Shown here piece by piece: positions 1-5,615 of a DNA stretch of 7,705 nucleotides. Under the pieces are notes generated by a model. The model ran no database searches and had not been told where the DNA came from. It saw only the letters and a program-made list of their open reading frames with translations. Position numbers and translations under genes: made by a program. Numbering within the stretch: position 1 is the first letter of the stretch; every line of letters starts with the position of its first letter. This DNA comes from Limisphaerales bacterium (GTDB lineage: Bacteria; Verrucomicrobiota; Verrucomicrobiia; Limisphaerales; UBA11358). The DNA lies in contig DAIDJC010000161.1 of NCBI GenBank assembly GCA_027451565.1, positions 1 through 7,705 on the forward strand. Reading direction: 5' to 3'.

Positions 1-231
1 AGCACAATCTGTTAACCCACACATTCTTAATCACTTGCCTCTCTGGCTGAATTTTCCGTGCACCCTCCAAAATGCAACCGCACTTGAAATCTGCCCCAAA
101 TGGACTGGTCATCGCAGATTAAAGAAAGTCGGTTCTAACAGAAAGCCAGTCCCCAATCACCCGCCTACTGCGGTCAACCGTCTTTTTCATCCCCTTGCAC
201 GCTACCCGCACGTGTGCGACGTTGGTTTGTT
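1..231. other. Left-edge region without a recognisable gene
   Basis: I see no supported gene here. A 70-codon open frame at 35-247 is rich in Pro, Cys and Arg, shows no motif and has no ribosome binding site, so I treat it as chance. A short palindrome, CGCAC-GT-GTGCG, lies at 208-219, just before the first gene. The segment is AT-richer than the right part of the window. No clear -35/-10 pair could be assigned to the gene that follows. Confidence 0.5.
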
Positions 232-570
232 ATGCAGGCGATACTAAACGTAATTAGAACAACGGTTGACCCGAAAGACTTCCGGGCCAATTACAGGACA
301 ATAACGGTTCGTGATGGCGGCGAGTTTGAAACCACCGCAACCACGGAAATCATTGATGAAGATTATGACCCAAAAGCAGAAAAGCCGTTCATGATGCGAG
401 TGGTTCTCTACTACCCACGCAGGACAACACGAAATACGATTCAACTTGCGATTCCGGCACGGCAGGACGGCAAAATGGTTGCAATCCAGCCGCCCGACTA
501 CGAACTGACGCAGGAGGATTTTGAGGCCGTCATGCGTAGTGAAATTATCAACGTTCCAGCCCGCCACTGA
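232..570 (+). CDS. Small hypothetical protein, first of a two-gene unit
   Basis: This 112-residue protein is not one I recognise. It begins MQAILNVIRTTVDPKDF and has no signal peptide or membrane segment. It mixes predicted beta-type stretches (RMVVLYYP-like, IQLAIPA) with an acidic patch (EIIDEDYDPKAE) and ends in an amphipathic stretch, ELTQEDFEAVMRSEII. Such a composition suggests a small cytoplasmic folded protein. I chose the ATG at 232; an in-frame GTG at 214 would add six residues (MRRWFV). Neither start has a Shine-Dalgarno sequence. The stop is 8 bp before the next gene, so the two are probably co-transcribed and end at the terminator at 847-889. No function is proposed. The phylogenetic spread of the pair would be the first useful clue. 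Confidence 0.6.
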   Translation: MQAILNVIRTTVDPKDFRANYRTITVRDGGEFETTATTEIIDEDYDPKAEKPFMMRVVLYYPRRTTRNTIQLAIPARQDGKMVAIQPPDYELTQEDFEAVMRSEIINVPARH

Positions 571-578
571 TTGACGCC

Positions 579-827
579 ATGAACCAGCAAAAAATGTTTA
601 GCGTGTACGGCGATACGCCAAAACCTCCGATGATTCCGAGCCGATATTTACGGGTCAAGGCAACGCAGCAAGTCGTCAGATGCACAGCGTTCGCCCCAGC
701 GACAAGGCAATATGACGTTGAAACCGTGGACGGTGAAACCATGACCCTTGACCACACCCAAGTTCTAACCAATGTCACGGACGACGAGCAATTAAAGTTC
801 ATGGCAGCAAATCCCGAATCGAATTGA
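579..827 (+). CDS. Small hypothetical protein, second of a two-gene unit
   Basis: This 82-residue protein begins MNQQKMFSVYGDTPKPP and is not recognised. It has no signal peptide or membrane helix. The centre reads like a small beta-rich module: RYLRVKATQQVVRC, then YDVETVDGETMTLDHTQVL, in which a strand-turn-strand around VDGET is likely. The C-terminus is polar and acidic. It starts 8 bp after the stop of the upstream gene, with only a poor ribosome binding site (TTGACGCC before the ATG), which fits translational coupling. It is followed after 20 bp by a strong terminator. A function cannot be assigned. It could be an accessory or mobile-element gene, but nothing in the protein itself shows this. 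Confidence 0.6.
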   Translation: MNQQKMFSVYGDTPKPPMIPSRYLRVKATQQVVRCTAFAPATRQYDVETVDGETMTLDHTQVLTNVTDDEQLKFMAANPESN

Positions 828-846
828 GGGGCTAACCATCCCACGA

Positions 847-889
847 AAGACCCCCTTGGCGTGCGCCAGTTGACCGCCAAGGGGGTTTT
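847..889 (+). terminator. Strong intrinsic terminator of the two-gene unit
   Basis: A perfect 11-bp stem, CCCCCTTGGCG (851-861) with CGCCAAGGGGG (875-885), encloses a 13-nt loop and is followed at once by TTTT (886-889). The preceding AAGA (847-850) pairs with those T residues, lengthening the stem to about 15 bp. It ends transcription of the two small genes. On the - strand the stem is followed by TCTTTC, so reverse termination would be weak. Confidence 0.8.
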
Positions 890-947
890 CGCGTCCACGA
901 TGACCTGACTTCTTGAATACCTCAAAAACCCCATAAAAAGAAGGCTG

Positions 948-975
948 TTGACAGTGTTTGTTATTATCTAAAAAT
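948..975 (+). promoter_or_regulatory. Candidate sigma-70 promoter for the structured region
   Basis: A perfect -35 TTGACA (948-953) is followed 16 bp later by AAAAAT (970-975, 4 of 6 matches to TATAAT), within an AT-rich tract. Other registers of the -10 are possible, for example TAAAAA at 969-974. Transcription would start near 982, in front of the palindrome and hairpins, more than 250 bp before the next protein gene. The -35 is convincing and the -10 is weak. Confidence 0.4.
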
Positions 976-977
976 TA

Positions 978-1195
978 GGGTGGCTGCTTTGTAGGGCAAT
1001 TTCACCGGTGAAATGTCCTTGGCTGCGGATCAAAAGTCAACACAGGGGCAGCCTCATATCCTGCCTGATAATTCGGAAGGATGCTGTTTATGTGCCCAGG
1101 CCGGTCTGGCTAGGCGCGACGAGGGAGCATATCCCCCGCGGGTCTGCTACCGGGGAGCAGCAACGCCAGACCTGCTTGATACGCGATTGTTTTTG
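978..1195 (+). ncRNA. Candidate structured RNA or long 5' leader, family unknown
   Basis: This protein-free stretch is rich in inverted repeats. In order they are: the palindrome at 999-1014; GGGCA (1046-1050) with TGCCC (1092-1096), enclosing ATCCT/AGGAT; an 8-bp perfect pair GGTCTGGC (1103-1110) with GCCAGACC (1165-1172); and, inside that pair, two hairpins, GGGA-gcata-TCCC (1123-1135) and CTGCT-accgggg-AGCAG (1144-1160). It ends with GCGATTG followed by TTTTT near 1183-1194. With the TTGACA element upstream this could be an independent small RNA or a long leader of the reductase gene. I compared it from memory with tRNA, SRP RNA, 6S RNA and the cobalamin, SAM, FMN, TPP and c-di-GMP riboswitches. 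No assignment was convincing. The inverted repeats are visible; transcription is inferred. Confidence 0.35.
999..1014. repeat. 16-bp perfect palindrome
   Basis: ATTTCACC is followed directly by its reverse complement GGTGAAAT. Flanking GGGC (994-997) and GTCC (1015-1018) can extend the pairing with one bulged A. It sits about 20-35 bp after the predicted start of transcription from the 948 promoter. In DNA it could be an operator for a dimeric repressor; in RNA it would be a hairpin. Nothing here separates the two. Confidence 0.6.
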
Positions 1196-1217
1196 AATTG
1201 CTGAGTGGCAGGCATGT

Positions 1218-1246
1218 TTGATTTCAAATTGGGTTTGGGCTAGGCT
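1218..1246 (+). promoter_or_regulatory. Candidate promoter of the alkene reductase gene
   Basis: TTGATT (1218-1223), a 17-bp spacer and TAGGCT (1241-1246) precede the ATG at 1253. The -10 keeps the most important bases (T1, A2, T6). Because the -10 ends only 6 nt before the ATG, the transcript would begin at or next to the start codon, which fits the lack of a Shine-Dalgarno sequence. The TPR gene has the same layout. Confidence 0.4.
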
Positions 1247-1252
1247 GGCGGG

Positions 1253-2344
1253 ATGCTGAAGCAAACCGAACCGCAAAGCGCAACGAAAATTCCCACCCTG
1301 CATTCCCCCATTCAAATTGGGGCCTGGCATCTGCCCAACCGTATTTTCATGGCTCCGCTGACCCGTTCACGGGCGGGTGAGAGCCGGGTGCCGAATGCGT
1401 TGATGGCGGAGTATTATGTGCAGAGGGCATCGGCTGGCTTGATTATTTCAGAGGCCACATCCGTCACCCCCATGGGTGTGGGCTACGCAGGGACACCCGG
1501 CATTTGGTCTGCGGAGCAGGTGGCCGGGTGGCGAGGAGTGACAGAAGCTGTACACCGGGCGGGCGGGCGCATGCTCCTGCAATTGTGGCACGTGGGCCGC
1601 ATTTCCGATCCCATGTTTTTAAACGGCGCATTGCCGGTGGCGCCCAGCGCGATTGCGGCTGCGGGTCATGTGAGCCTGGTCCGACCGCTCAAACCTTTTG
1701 TGACACCTCGGGCCTTGGAAACCCGGGAAATTCCGGGGGTGGTGGAGGCCTACCGCAAAGGCGCCGAAAACGCGAAATTGGCTGGTTTTGACGGTGTGGA
1801 GATTCATGGCGCCAATGGTTACCTGCTGGACCAATTCCTCCAGGACAAGACGAACCATCGAACGGATGAATACGGAGGCTCGATAGAAAACCGTGCGCGC
1901 CTGATGCTGGAAGTTACCGATGCGGTTGTGTCGGTTTGGGGTGCGGACCGTGTGGGCATGCACCTGGCGCCGCGCGGCGATGCCCATGACATGGGAGATT
2001 CTGATCCGCTTGCCGTATTTGGCCATGTGGCACAGGAGTTGAAGCGCCGCAGGATTGCGTTCATTTGTGCCCGTGAATCATTGGGGGCAAACCGGATTGG
2101 CCCCAAGTTGAAGGAGATATTTGGCGGGACATACATTGCCAATGAAAAATTCACCCAAACCACGGGCAGCCAGACGCTGGCCGCCGGGGAAGCGGATGCC
2201 GTGGCTTTTGGGGTGCCATTCATTGCCAACCCAGACCTGCCGGAGCGTTTCAGACTGAATGCCCCGCTCAATTCACCGGACCCGGCCACGTTTTATGCGC
2301 CGGGGGCCAAGGGATATACCGACTATCCATTTTTAAACCGATAA
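1253..2344 (+). CDS. Old Yellow Enzyme-family alkene reductase (NemA-like)
   Basis: This is a 363-residue FMN-dependent oxidoreductase of the Old Yellow Enzyme family, of normal length. Members reduce activated C=C bonds of alpha,beta-unsaturated carbonyls, maleimides or nitro compounds with NAD(P)H in the cytoplasm. Visible motifs along the TIM barrel are: NRIFMAPLTRSRA (29-41, with the flavin-contacting Thr37); LLQLWHVGR (108-116); HGANGYLLDQF (185-195, substrate-binding His185 and Asn188, proton-donor candidate Tyr190); DEYGGSIENRAR (205-216); and GGTYIANEKFT (291-301). The segment VGMHLAPRG (234-242) has His where classical members carry an FMN-contacting Arg. I recall this variant from a NemA-like subgroup. 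The start has no Shine-Dalgarno sequence but lies just after a promoter-like element. The stop is one base from the convergent AlkB gene. The natural substrate is unknown; electrophile detoxification is inferred. Confidence 0.93.
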   Translation: MLKQTEPQSATKIPTLHSPIQIGAWHLPNRIFMAPLTRSRAGESRVPNALMAEYYVQRASAGLIISEATSVTPMGVGYAGTPGIWSAEQVAGWRGVTEAVHRAGGRMLLQLWHVGRISDPMFLNGALPVAPSAIAAAGHVSLVRPLKPFVTPRALETREIPGVVEAYRKGAENAKLAGFDGVEIHGANGYLLDQFLQDKTNHRTDEYGGSIENRARLMLEVTDAVVSVWGADRVGMHLAPRGDAHDMGDSDPLAVFGHVAQELKRRRIAFICARESLGANRIGPKLKEIFGGTYIANEKFTQTTGSQTLAAGEADAVAFGVPFIANPDLPERFRLNAPLNSPDPATFYAPGAKGYTDYPFLNR

Positions 2345-2345
2345 A

Positions 2346-3011
2346 TCAAAACCTGCCCTGTTCGTTTGTCGCGGGGGTGATGATTGTCCTGAAGGTGAGG
2401 TTTATCCTGGGCGCCTTGATTTTTTGCGATTTAGGCAGGCTATGCTGCCAGAATTGCTGGGTGGATCCTTTCATGACCAGCAAACTTCCATTTTCCAGCC
2501 AGATTGACAAGGGGACAGGAAGAGCCTTTGCGACATGGCGAAAACAGAATTTCCTTTCCGCGCCAAGACTGAGCGAGGCTATGGCGGAATTCTGACCCAG
2601 CATGGCTTCATCGTCACTATGCCAGCCCATGCCCTCGGCGCCATGATGGTAAAGATTGCAGAGGCAGGAGTTGTAGGAACATCCAGACCTGAACTCCACC
2701 AAAGCTTTGAGATGCAGCAATTCGGTGGTCCACGGAAGGGCGGTTTTGGCGGCGCCGGAGTAAATATAAGTGAATGCAGCGTCCCCAAACCAGGCCACCT
2801 TCCGGGCAGTTTGAATGATTTTGCCAAAGATGACGACCCGCTCGTGCTTCCATGGCACGGTTTCAATCAGGCGGTCAAAAGCTTGTTGCGCCTCGTATGG
2901 ATTCAAGACAGGTCCGTGGTAGTGAACCTCGCCATCGAATGGCAAAAGGTTGCGCCCGGGATTTGTTTCAAACAATGACGAAGTCGTAGGAGGCAGAAGC
3001 GGAGAGGTCAT
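2346..3011 (-). CDS. AlkB-type 2-oxoglutarate/Fe(II)-dependent dioxygenase
   Basis: This 221-residue protein matches the AlkB superfamily and most resembles the ALKBH2/3-like branch. That family uses Fe(II), O2 and 2-oxoglutarate to remove alkyl groups, such as 1-methyladenine and 3-methylcytosine, from DNA or RNA. The iron triad is complete: H131 and D133 in GWHSDDE (129-135), and H190 in QFWQHSLPK (186-194). The 2-oxoglutarate site is RINLTFR (R202 and R208). The family's conserved NLY before the HxD motif is present (119-121). RKVAWFGD (70-77) corresponds to the substrate-lid region. The first 25 residues are probably disordered. The gene converges on the reductase with one base between stop codons. 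Its upstream region is shared with the riboswitch-controlled transporter, which points away. Direct repair of alkylated nucleic acid is the likely role; a protein or RNA substrate is not excluded. Confidence 0.92.
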   Translation of the reverse strand: MTSPLLPPTTSSLFETNPGRNLLPFDGEVHYHGPVLNPYEAQQAFDRLIETVPWKHERVVIFGKIIQTARKVAWFGDAAFTYIYSGAAKTALPWTTELLHLKALVEFRSGCSYNSCLCNLYHHGAEGMGWHSDDEAMLGQNSAIASLSLGAERKFCFRHVAKALPVPLSIWLENGSLLVMKGSTQQFWQHSLPKSQKIKAPRINLTFRTIITPATNEQGRF

Positions 3012-3097
3012 GGTCCTGGTTTATGGCATTGCATACCTGACTCCTCAAACATGCCCTATGGACTGCCGGGATGGATGCTTGTTTTTGCTCACGCAGA

Positions 3098-3125
3098 AAT
3101 ATAACACGAAGCGGAGGCTGGTAAA
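3098..3125 (-). promoter_or_regulatory. Candidate promoter of the AlkB-type gene
   Basis: Read on the - strand, TTTACC (3125-3120) is followed by a 16-bp spacer and TATATT (3103-3098, 5 of 6 matches to TATAAT), which predicts an 80-nt leader. A weaker alternative closer to the gene is TTGAGG (3048-3043), 17 bp, CATAAA (3025-3020), with the -10 ending 8 nt before the ATG. A hairpin, ACCGGG-aga-CCCGGT (3125-3139), abuts and overlaps the -35 of the first candidate by one base. Confidence 0.3.
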
Positions 3126-3277
3126 CCGGGAGACCCGGTATTTGGCCAATCATTCATGGTTTTTCTCAGAAAAAAACCGGTTATGACAGTAGTTTGTTTT
3201 CGAGGCGGGCGAGCTGGATGGATGGAATATAATACATTGTGATATAATGCTTTATCTATTTTAAAGCGGCCATTTAT

Positions 3278-3306
3278 TTGACAATTGGGCCAAAAGCTGG
3301 TTTATT
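3278..3306 (+). promoter_or_regulatory. Sigma-70 promoter of the riboswitch-kimA transcript
   Basis: A perfect -35 TTGACA (3278-3283), a 17-bp spacer and TTTATT (3301-3306, 4 of 6 matches to TATAAT) predict a transcript start around 3313. That is where the riboswitch sequence begins. The agreement between promoter position and RNA start strongly supports both. The AT-rich stretch just upstream also holds two TATAAT hexamers (3228-3233 and 3243-3248) without good -35 partners. Confidence 0.7.
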
Positions 3307-3313
3307 TTCACCC

Positions 3314-3464
3314 AAGCAGCCTAAATCTGGCGGGCAGCCGGATGCGGGAGACCCAACAATCCCCGGGTGGGGATGGGGCGAAGGATGCGTGGCAACACGG
3401 ATCCAGGCCACTTTTCAGGCCCAGCCCGACAGCTAATCTCGTCGGCGTGGAAAGGGCGATCCTC
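3314..3464 (+). promoter_or_regulatory. c-di-AMP riboswitch (ydaO/yuaA type) upstream of kimA
   Basis: This 5' leader matches the conserved core of the ydaO family, which binds cyclic di-AMP. In order it shows: GCCTAAATCTGG near the 5' end; GCGGGAGACCCAA (3344-3356); a perfect hairpin ATCCCC-gggt-GGGGAT (3359-3374); GGGGCGAAGGAT (3375-3386); a hairpin CGTG-gcaa-CACG (3388-3399) closed by GGAT/ATCC; GGCC/GGCC (3406-3421); and the hallmark CCCGACAGCTAATCTCGT (3425-3442) with CCGAC pairing to GTCGG. It begins right at the predicted transcript start and is followed by a terminator hairpin and then a KimA-like potassium importer. That is the classic target, since the B. subtilis ydaO (kimA) gene gave the riboswitch its name. 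Known members act as OFF switches: ligand binding favours termination. The exact 3' limit of the aptamer is uncertain by about 10 nt. Confidence 0.9.
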
Positions 3465-3488
3465 TGAAGCCTAATTGCTTCATGTTTT
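3465..3488 (+). terminator. Riboswitch expression platform: intrinsic terminator
   Basis: TGAAGC (3465-3470) and GCTTCA (3477-3482) form a 6-bp stem with a 6-nt loop, followed by TGTTTT (3483-3488). It lies directly after the c-di-AMP aptamer and 24 bp before the kimA ATG, the standard position for a transcription-terminating platform. The stem is short, so it may need the adjoining aptamer helix to be efficient. An alternative antiterminator pairing was not worked out. Confidence 0.6.
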
Positions 3489-3512
3489 CCCGAAGGTAGA
3501 AGCTTTTTATTT

Positions 3513-5486
3513 ATGGATACCATTCGGATATTCAAAGAAGTGGTCATAGGCCGCGCGCGGAATTTGTCGGACCGGCGCATATTTCACAACATGTCATTGG
3601 TGGCGCTGCTGGCCTGGGTGGGGCTGGGGGCCGATGGGCTTTCATCGTCTTGCTATGGCCCGGAGGCAGCCTACCGGGAGTTGCTGGGTCATACGCATTT
3701 GAGCCTGTTTGTGGCGTTGGCCTCCATTTTGACGATCACGGTGATATGCGTGAGTTATTCGCAAATCATCGAGGAATTTCCAAGTGGCGGGGGTGGGTAT
3801 CTGGTGGCGAGCAAACTCCTATCGCCCACGGTGGGGGTCATATCGGGCTGCGCCTTGATCGGGGACTACATATTGACGATTGCCATCAGCATTGCGAGCG
3901 GGGCGGATGCCACATTCAGCCTTTTGCCGGATGCATGGCAGCCCTGGAAACTGGATGCTTCGATAGGAGTGGTGGTGTTCCTGACGGTTTTGAATCTACG
4001 CGGCGTGAAGGAATCGGTCATATTATGGCTGCCGGTGTTTTTTGCTTTTGTGGCCAGCTATGTTTTTGGCATTTCCTACGCCTTGGTGGCACATTTTGGG
4101 GATTTGCCGGCCATGGGAAAGGGGTTGGCGAGCGATGTGCAGAGCGGGGCCGGTTCACTGGGGTGGCTGGGGTTGGTGGCTCTGGTGTTGCGGGCTTACA
4201 GCCTCGGGGCGGGCACATACACGGGCATTGAGGCGGTGAGCAATGGGTTGAACGCCTTGCGGGAACCGAGGGTGCAGACCGGCAAAAGGACCATGGTTTA
4301 CATGGGAGTGTCCCTGGGGTTTGTGGTGGGGGGACTATTGCTAGCCTACCTTCTCTACGACGTCCAGCCGGTGCCGGGACTGACCTTGAATGCGGTCCTG
4401 TTCCAAAAAATGAGCGAAGGCTGGCCGCACGCCCTTTCGCGCGCCTTTGTGATTGTAGCCATGGCCTCCTCCGGCGCCCTGCTTTTTATTGCCGCCCAGA
4501 CGGGATTTTTCGGCGGTCCCCGGGTGCTGTCAAACATGGCGGTGGACCGATGGATGCCGACGCGCTTTGCCACGCTGAGCGATCGTTTGGTGACACAGAA
4601 CGGGGTTTTATTGATGGGATTGGCAGCGTTGGGGGTGATCTTGCTCACCCGCGCTGCCGTGGATGTTCTCGTGGTTTTGTACAGCATCAATGTATTTATC
4701 ACATTCAGCCTTTCGCAACTGGGCATGGTGCGGCACTGGTGGCAGATCCGGCTGAAAACGCCGCGTTGGAAAAAGAAGATACTGGTGAATGGATTAGGGC
4801 TGATCCTAACCGGGGGCATTTTGGTTTCATTGTGTGTGGTGAAATTTTTTGAGGGTGGTTGGGCCACGCTGCTGGTGACGGGTCTGCTGGTGGGTGTGTC
4901 CTTCTGGGTGCGCCGACACTACAAAACCACACAGAAAAGACTTCATCGCCTCAACGAACTGGTGGCGGCAGCGCTGGCGGATGAAGCCGTGGCGGGCGTG
5001 GACAGCAACAAGCCCCCGGAGTGTGATCCCAATGCCCGGACGGCGGTGTTCCTGGTGAATGGATTCAACGGACTCGGCCTGCACACCTTGCTGGCAGTGG
5101 TGCGGATGTTTCCAAAGGTTTACTCCAATTTTGTTTTCGTGCAGGTGGGAGTGCTGGATGCGGGCAATTTCAAGGGCGCGGCGGAGGTGGATAATTTGCG
5201 GAAACACTCTCAAACCGCCGTGAATCAATACGTGCAATTCATGATGCGCCGGGGGTTTTACGCAGAGGGCTGCGTGGCCCTGGGCACGGACATCGTTGAT
5301 GAAGCGGCGGTGAAATGCGGCGTGATTGTGGAGAAATTTCCCCAGGCACAGTTTTTTGCAGGCCAGTTGGTTTTCAAAGACGAGAGCCTGGTCACCCGCT
5401 GGCTGCACAACCACACGGTATTTGAACTGCAACGCCGGCTGTACCAGATCGGCCGCGCAATGCTGATCCTGCCCATTCAGGTTTGA
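3513..5486 (+). CDS. kimA: KimA-like potassium importer, APC/KUP superfamily
   Basis: This 657-residue integral membrane protein imports K+, probably with protons, by family. About 12 hydrophobic helices span residues 25-470. A soluble, USP-like cytoplasmic domain follows (about 515-657, beginning RTAVFLVNGFNGLG). Against B. subtilis KimA (607 residues) the same blocks appear: GADGLSSSCYG (39-49), SYSQIIEEFPSGGGGYLV (81-98), GDYILTIAISIASGAD (117-132), LNLRGVKES (160-168), YTGIEAVSN (236-244) and a late SQLGM. The ion-site residues I recall from KimA (D36, Y43, D117, S125, T230, E233) have counterparts D41, Y48, D118, S126, T237 and E240, so the transport site looks intact. The ATG has no close Shine-Dalgarno; GAAGG lies about 16 nt upstream. 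The c-di-AMP riboswitch and terminator in the leader independently support the K+ role. A general amino-acid permease is the less likely alternative. Confidence 0.9.
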   Translation: MDTIRIFKEVVIGRARNLSDRRIFHNMSLVALLAWVGLGADGLSSSCYGPEAAYRELLGHTHLSLFVALASILTITVICVSYSQIIEEFPSGGGGYLVASKLLSPTVGVISGCALIGDYILTIAISIASGADATFSLLPDAWQPWKLDASIGVVVFLTVLNLRGVKESVILWLPVFFAFVASYVFGISYALVAHFGDLPAMGKGLASDVQSGAGSLGWLGLVALVLRAYSLGAGTYTGIEAVSNGLNALREPRVQTGKRTMVYMGVSLGFVVGGLLLAYLLYDVQPVPGLTLNAVLFQKMSEGWPHALSRAFVIVAMASSGALLFIAAQTGFFGGPRVLSNMAVDRWMPTRFATLSDRLVTQNGVLLMGLAALGVILLTRAAVDVLVVLYSINVFITFSLSQLGMVRHWWQIRLKTPRWKKKILVNGLGLILTGGILVSLCVVKFFEGGWATLLVTGLLVGVSFWVRRHYKTTQKRLHRLNELVAAALADEAVAGVDSNKPPECDPNARTAVFLVNGFNGLGLHTLLAVVRMFPKVYSNFVFVQVGVLDAGNFKGAAEVDNLRKHSQTAVNQYVQFMMRRGFYAEGCVALGTDIVDEAAVKCGVIVEKFPQAQFFAGQLVFKDESLVTRWLHNHTVFELQRRLYQIGRAMLILPIQV

Positions 5487-5528
5487 AATCCAAATCCAGC
5501 AAGGCCACCGCACCGGACGGATTTTCGG

Positions 5529-5563
5529 CAGCCCCGGGAGATTCCCGGGCCTGGCTGGTTTTG
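5529..5563 (+). terminator. Probable intrinsic terminator of kimA
   Basis: CCCGGGA (5533-5539) and TCCCGGG (5543-5549) form a perfect 7-bp stem with a 3-nt loop. Outer CAGC (5529-5532) can pair with GCTG (5554-5557) across a 4-nt bulge, and GTTTTG follows (5558-5563). It lies 43 bp after the kimA stop. The T-run is short and the bulge weakens the case. I see no T-run for the opposite strand, so the convergent TPR gene has no obvious terminator of its own. Confidence 0.5.
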
Positions 5564-5615
5564 ATGGATTGGTGACTGCCGCAAGTGCCCGACTCGTCCA
5601 ACTATTGAAAGCAGG

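Noticed and set aside
133..235. Possible integron attC site: TTCTAAC (133-139) and GTTATGC (229-235) 103 nt apart, with the ATG of the first gene inside GTTATGC, and a similar GTTTGTTAT near 956-964
   Set aside because: Only the outer AACA/TGTT pairs well. With normal spacing the inner L boxes do not pair, the first box breaks the RYYYAAC consensus, and the downstream copy (GTTATTA) is a poor match interrupted by a terminator. No integrase is present.
1103..1172. tRNA-sized element with an 8-bp acceptor-like stem GGTCTGGC/GCCAGACC
   Set aside because: There is no T-loop (TTCRA), no D-loop GG pattern, no plausible anticodon arm and no CCA-type end, so it is not a tRNA.
1160..1178. Resemblance of ACGCCAGACCTGCT to the B12 box of cobalamin riboswitches
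   Set aside because: The GGA in the middle of the box is missing and the other cobalamin core elements (GGGAA, CCCGCNACTGT) are absent upstream.
1008..1204. Two overlapping short open frames of about 62 codons in the structured region
   Set aside because: Composition is not protein-like, there is no ribosome binding site, and the frames run through strong RNA-type hairpins.
3285..3467. Open frame of 60 codons upstream of kimA
   Set aside because: It coincides with the riboswitch aptamer, whose conserved RNA motifs explain the sequence.
4827..5513. 228-codon open frame on the - strand opposite the 3' half of kimA
   Set aside because: It is the antisense frame of a GC-rich gene, full of His, Gln and Arg, with no motif or start signal. 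Similar antisense frames at 6549-7145 and 2535-2978 are rejected for the same reason.
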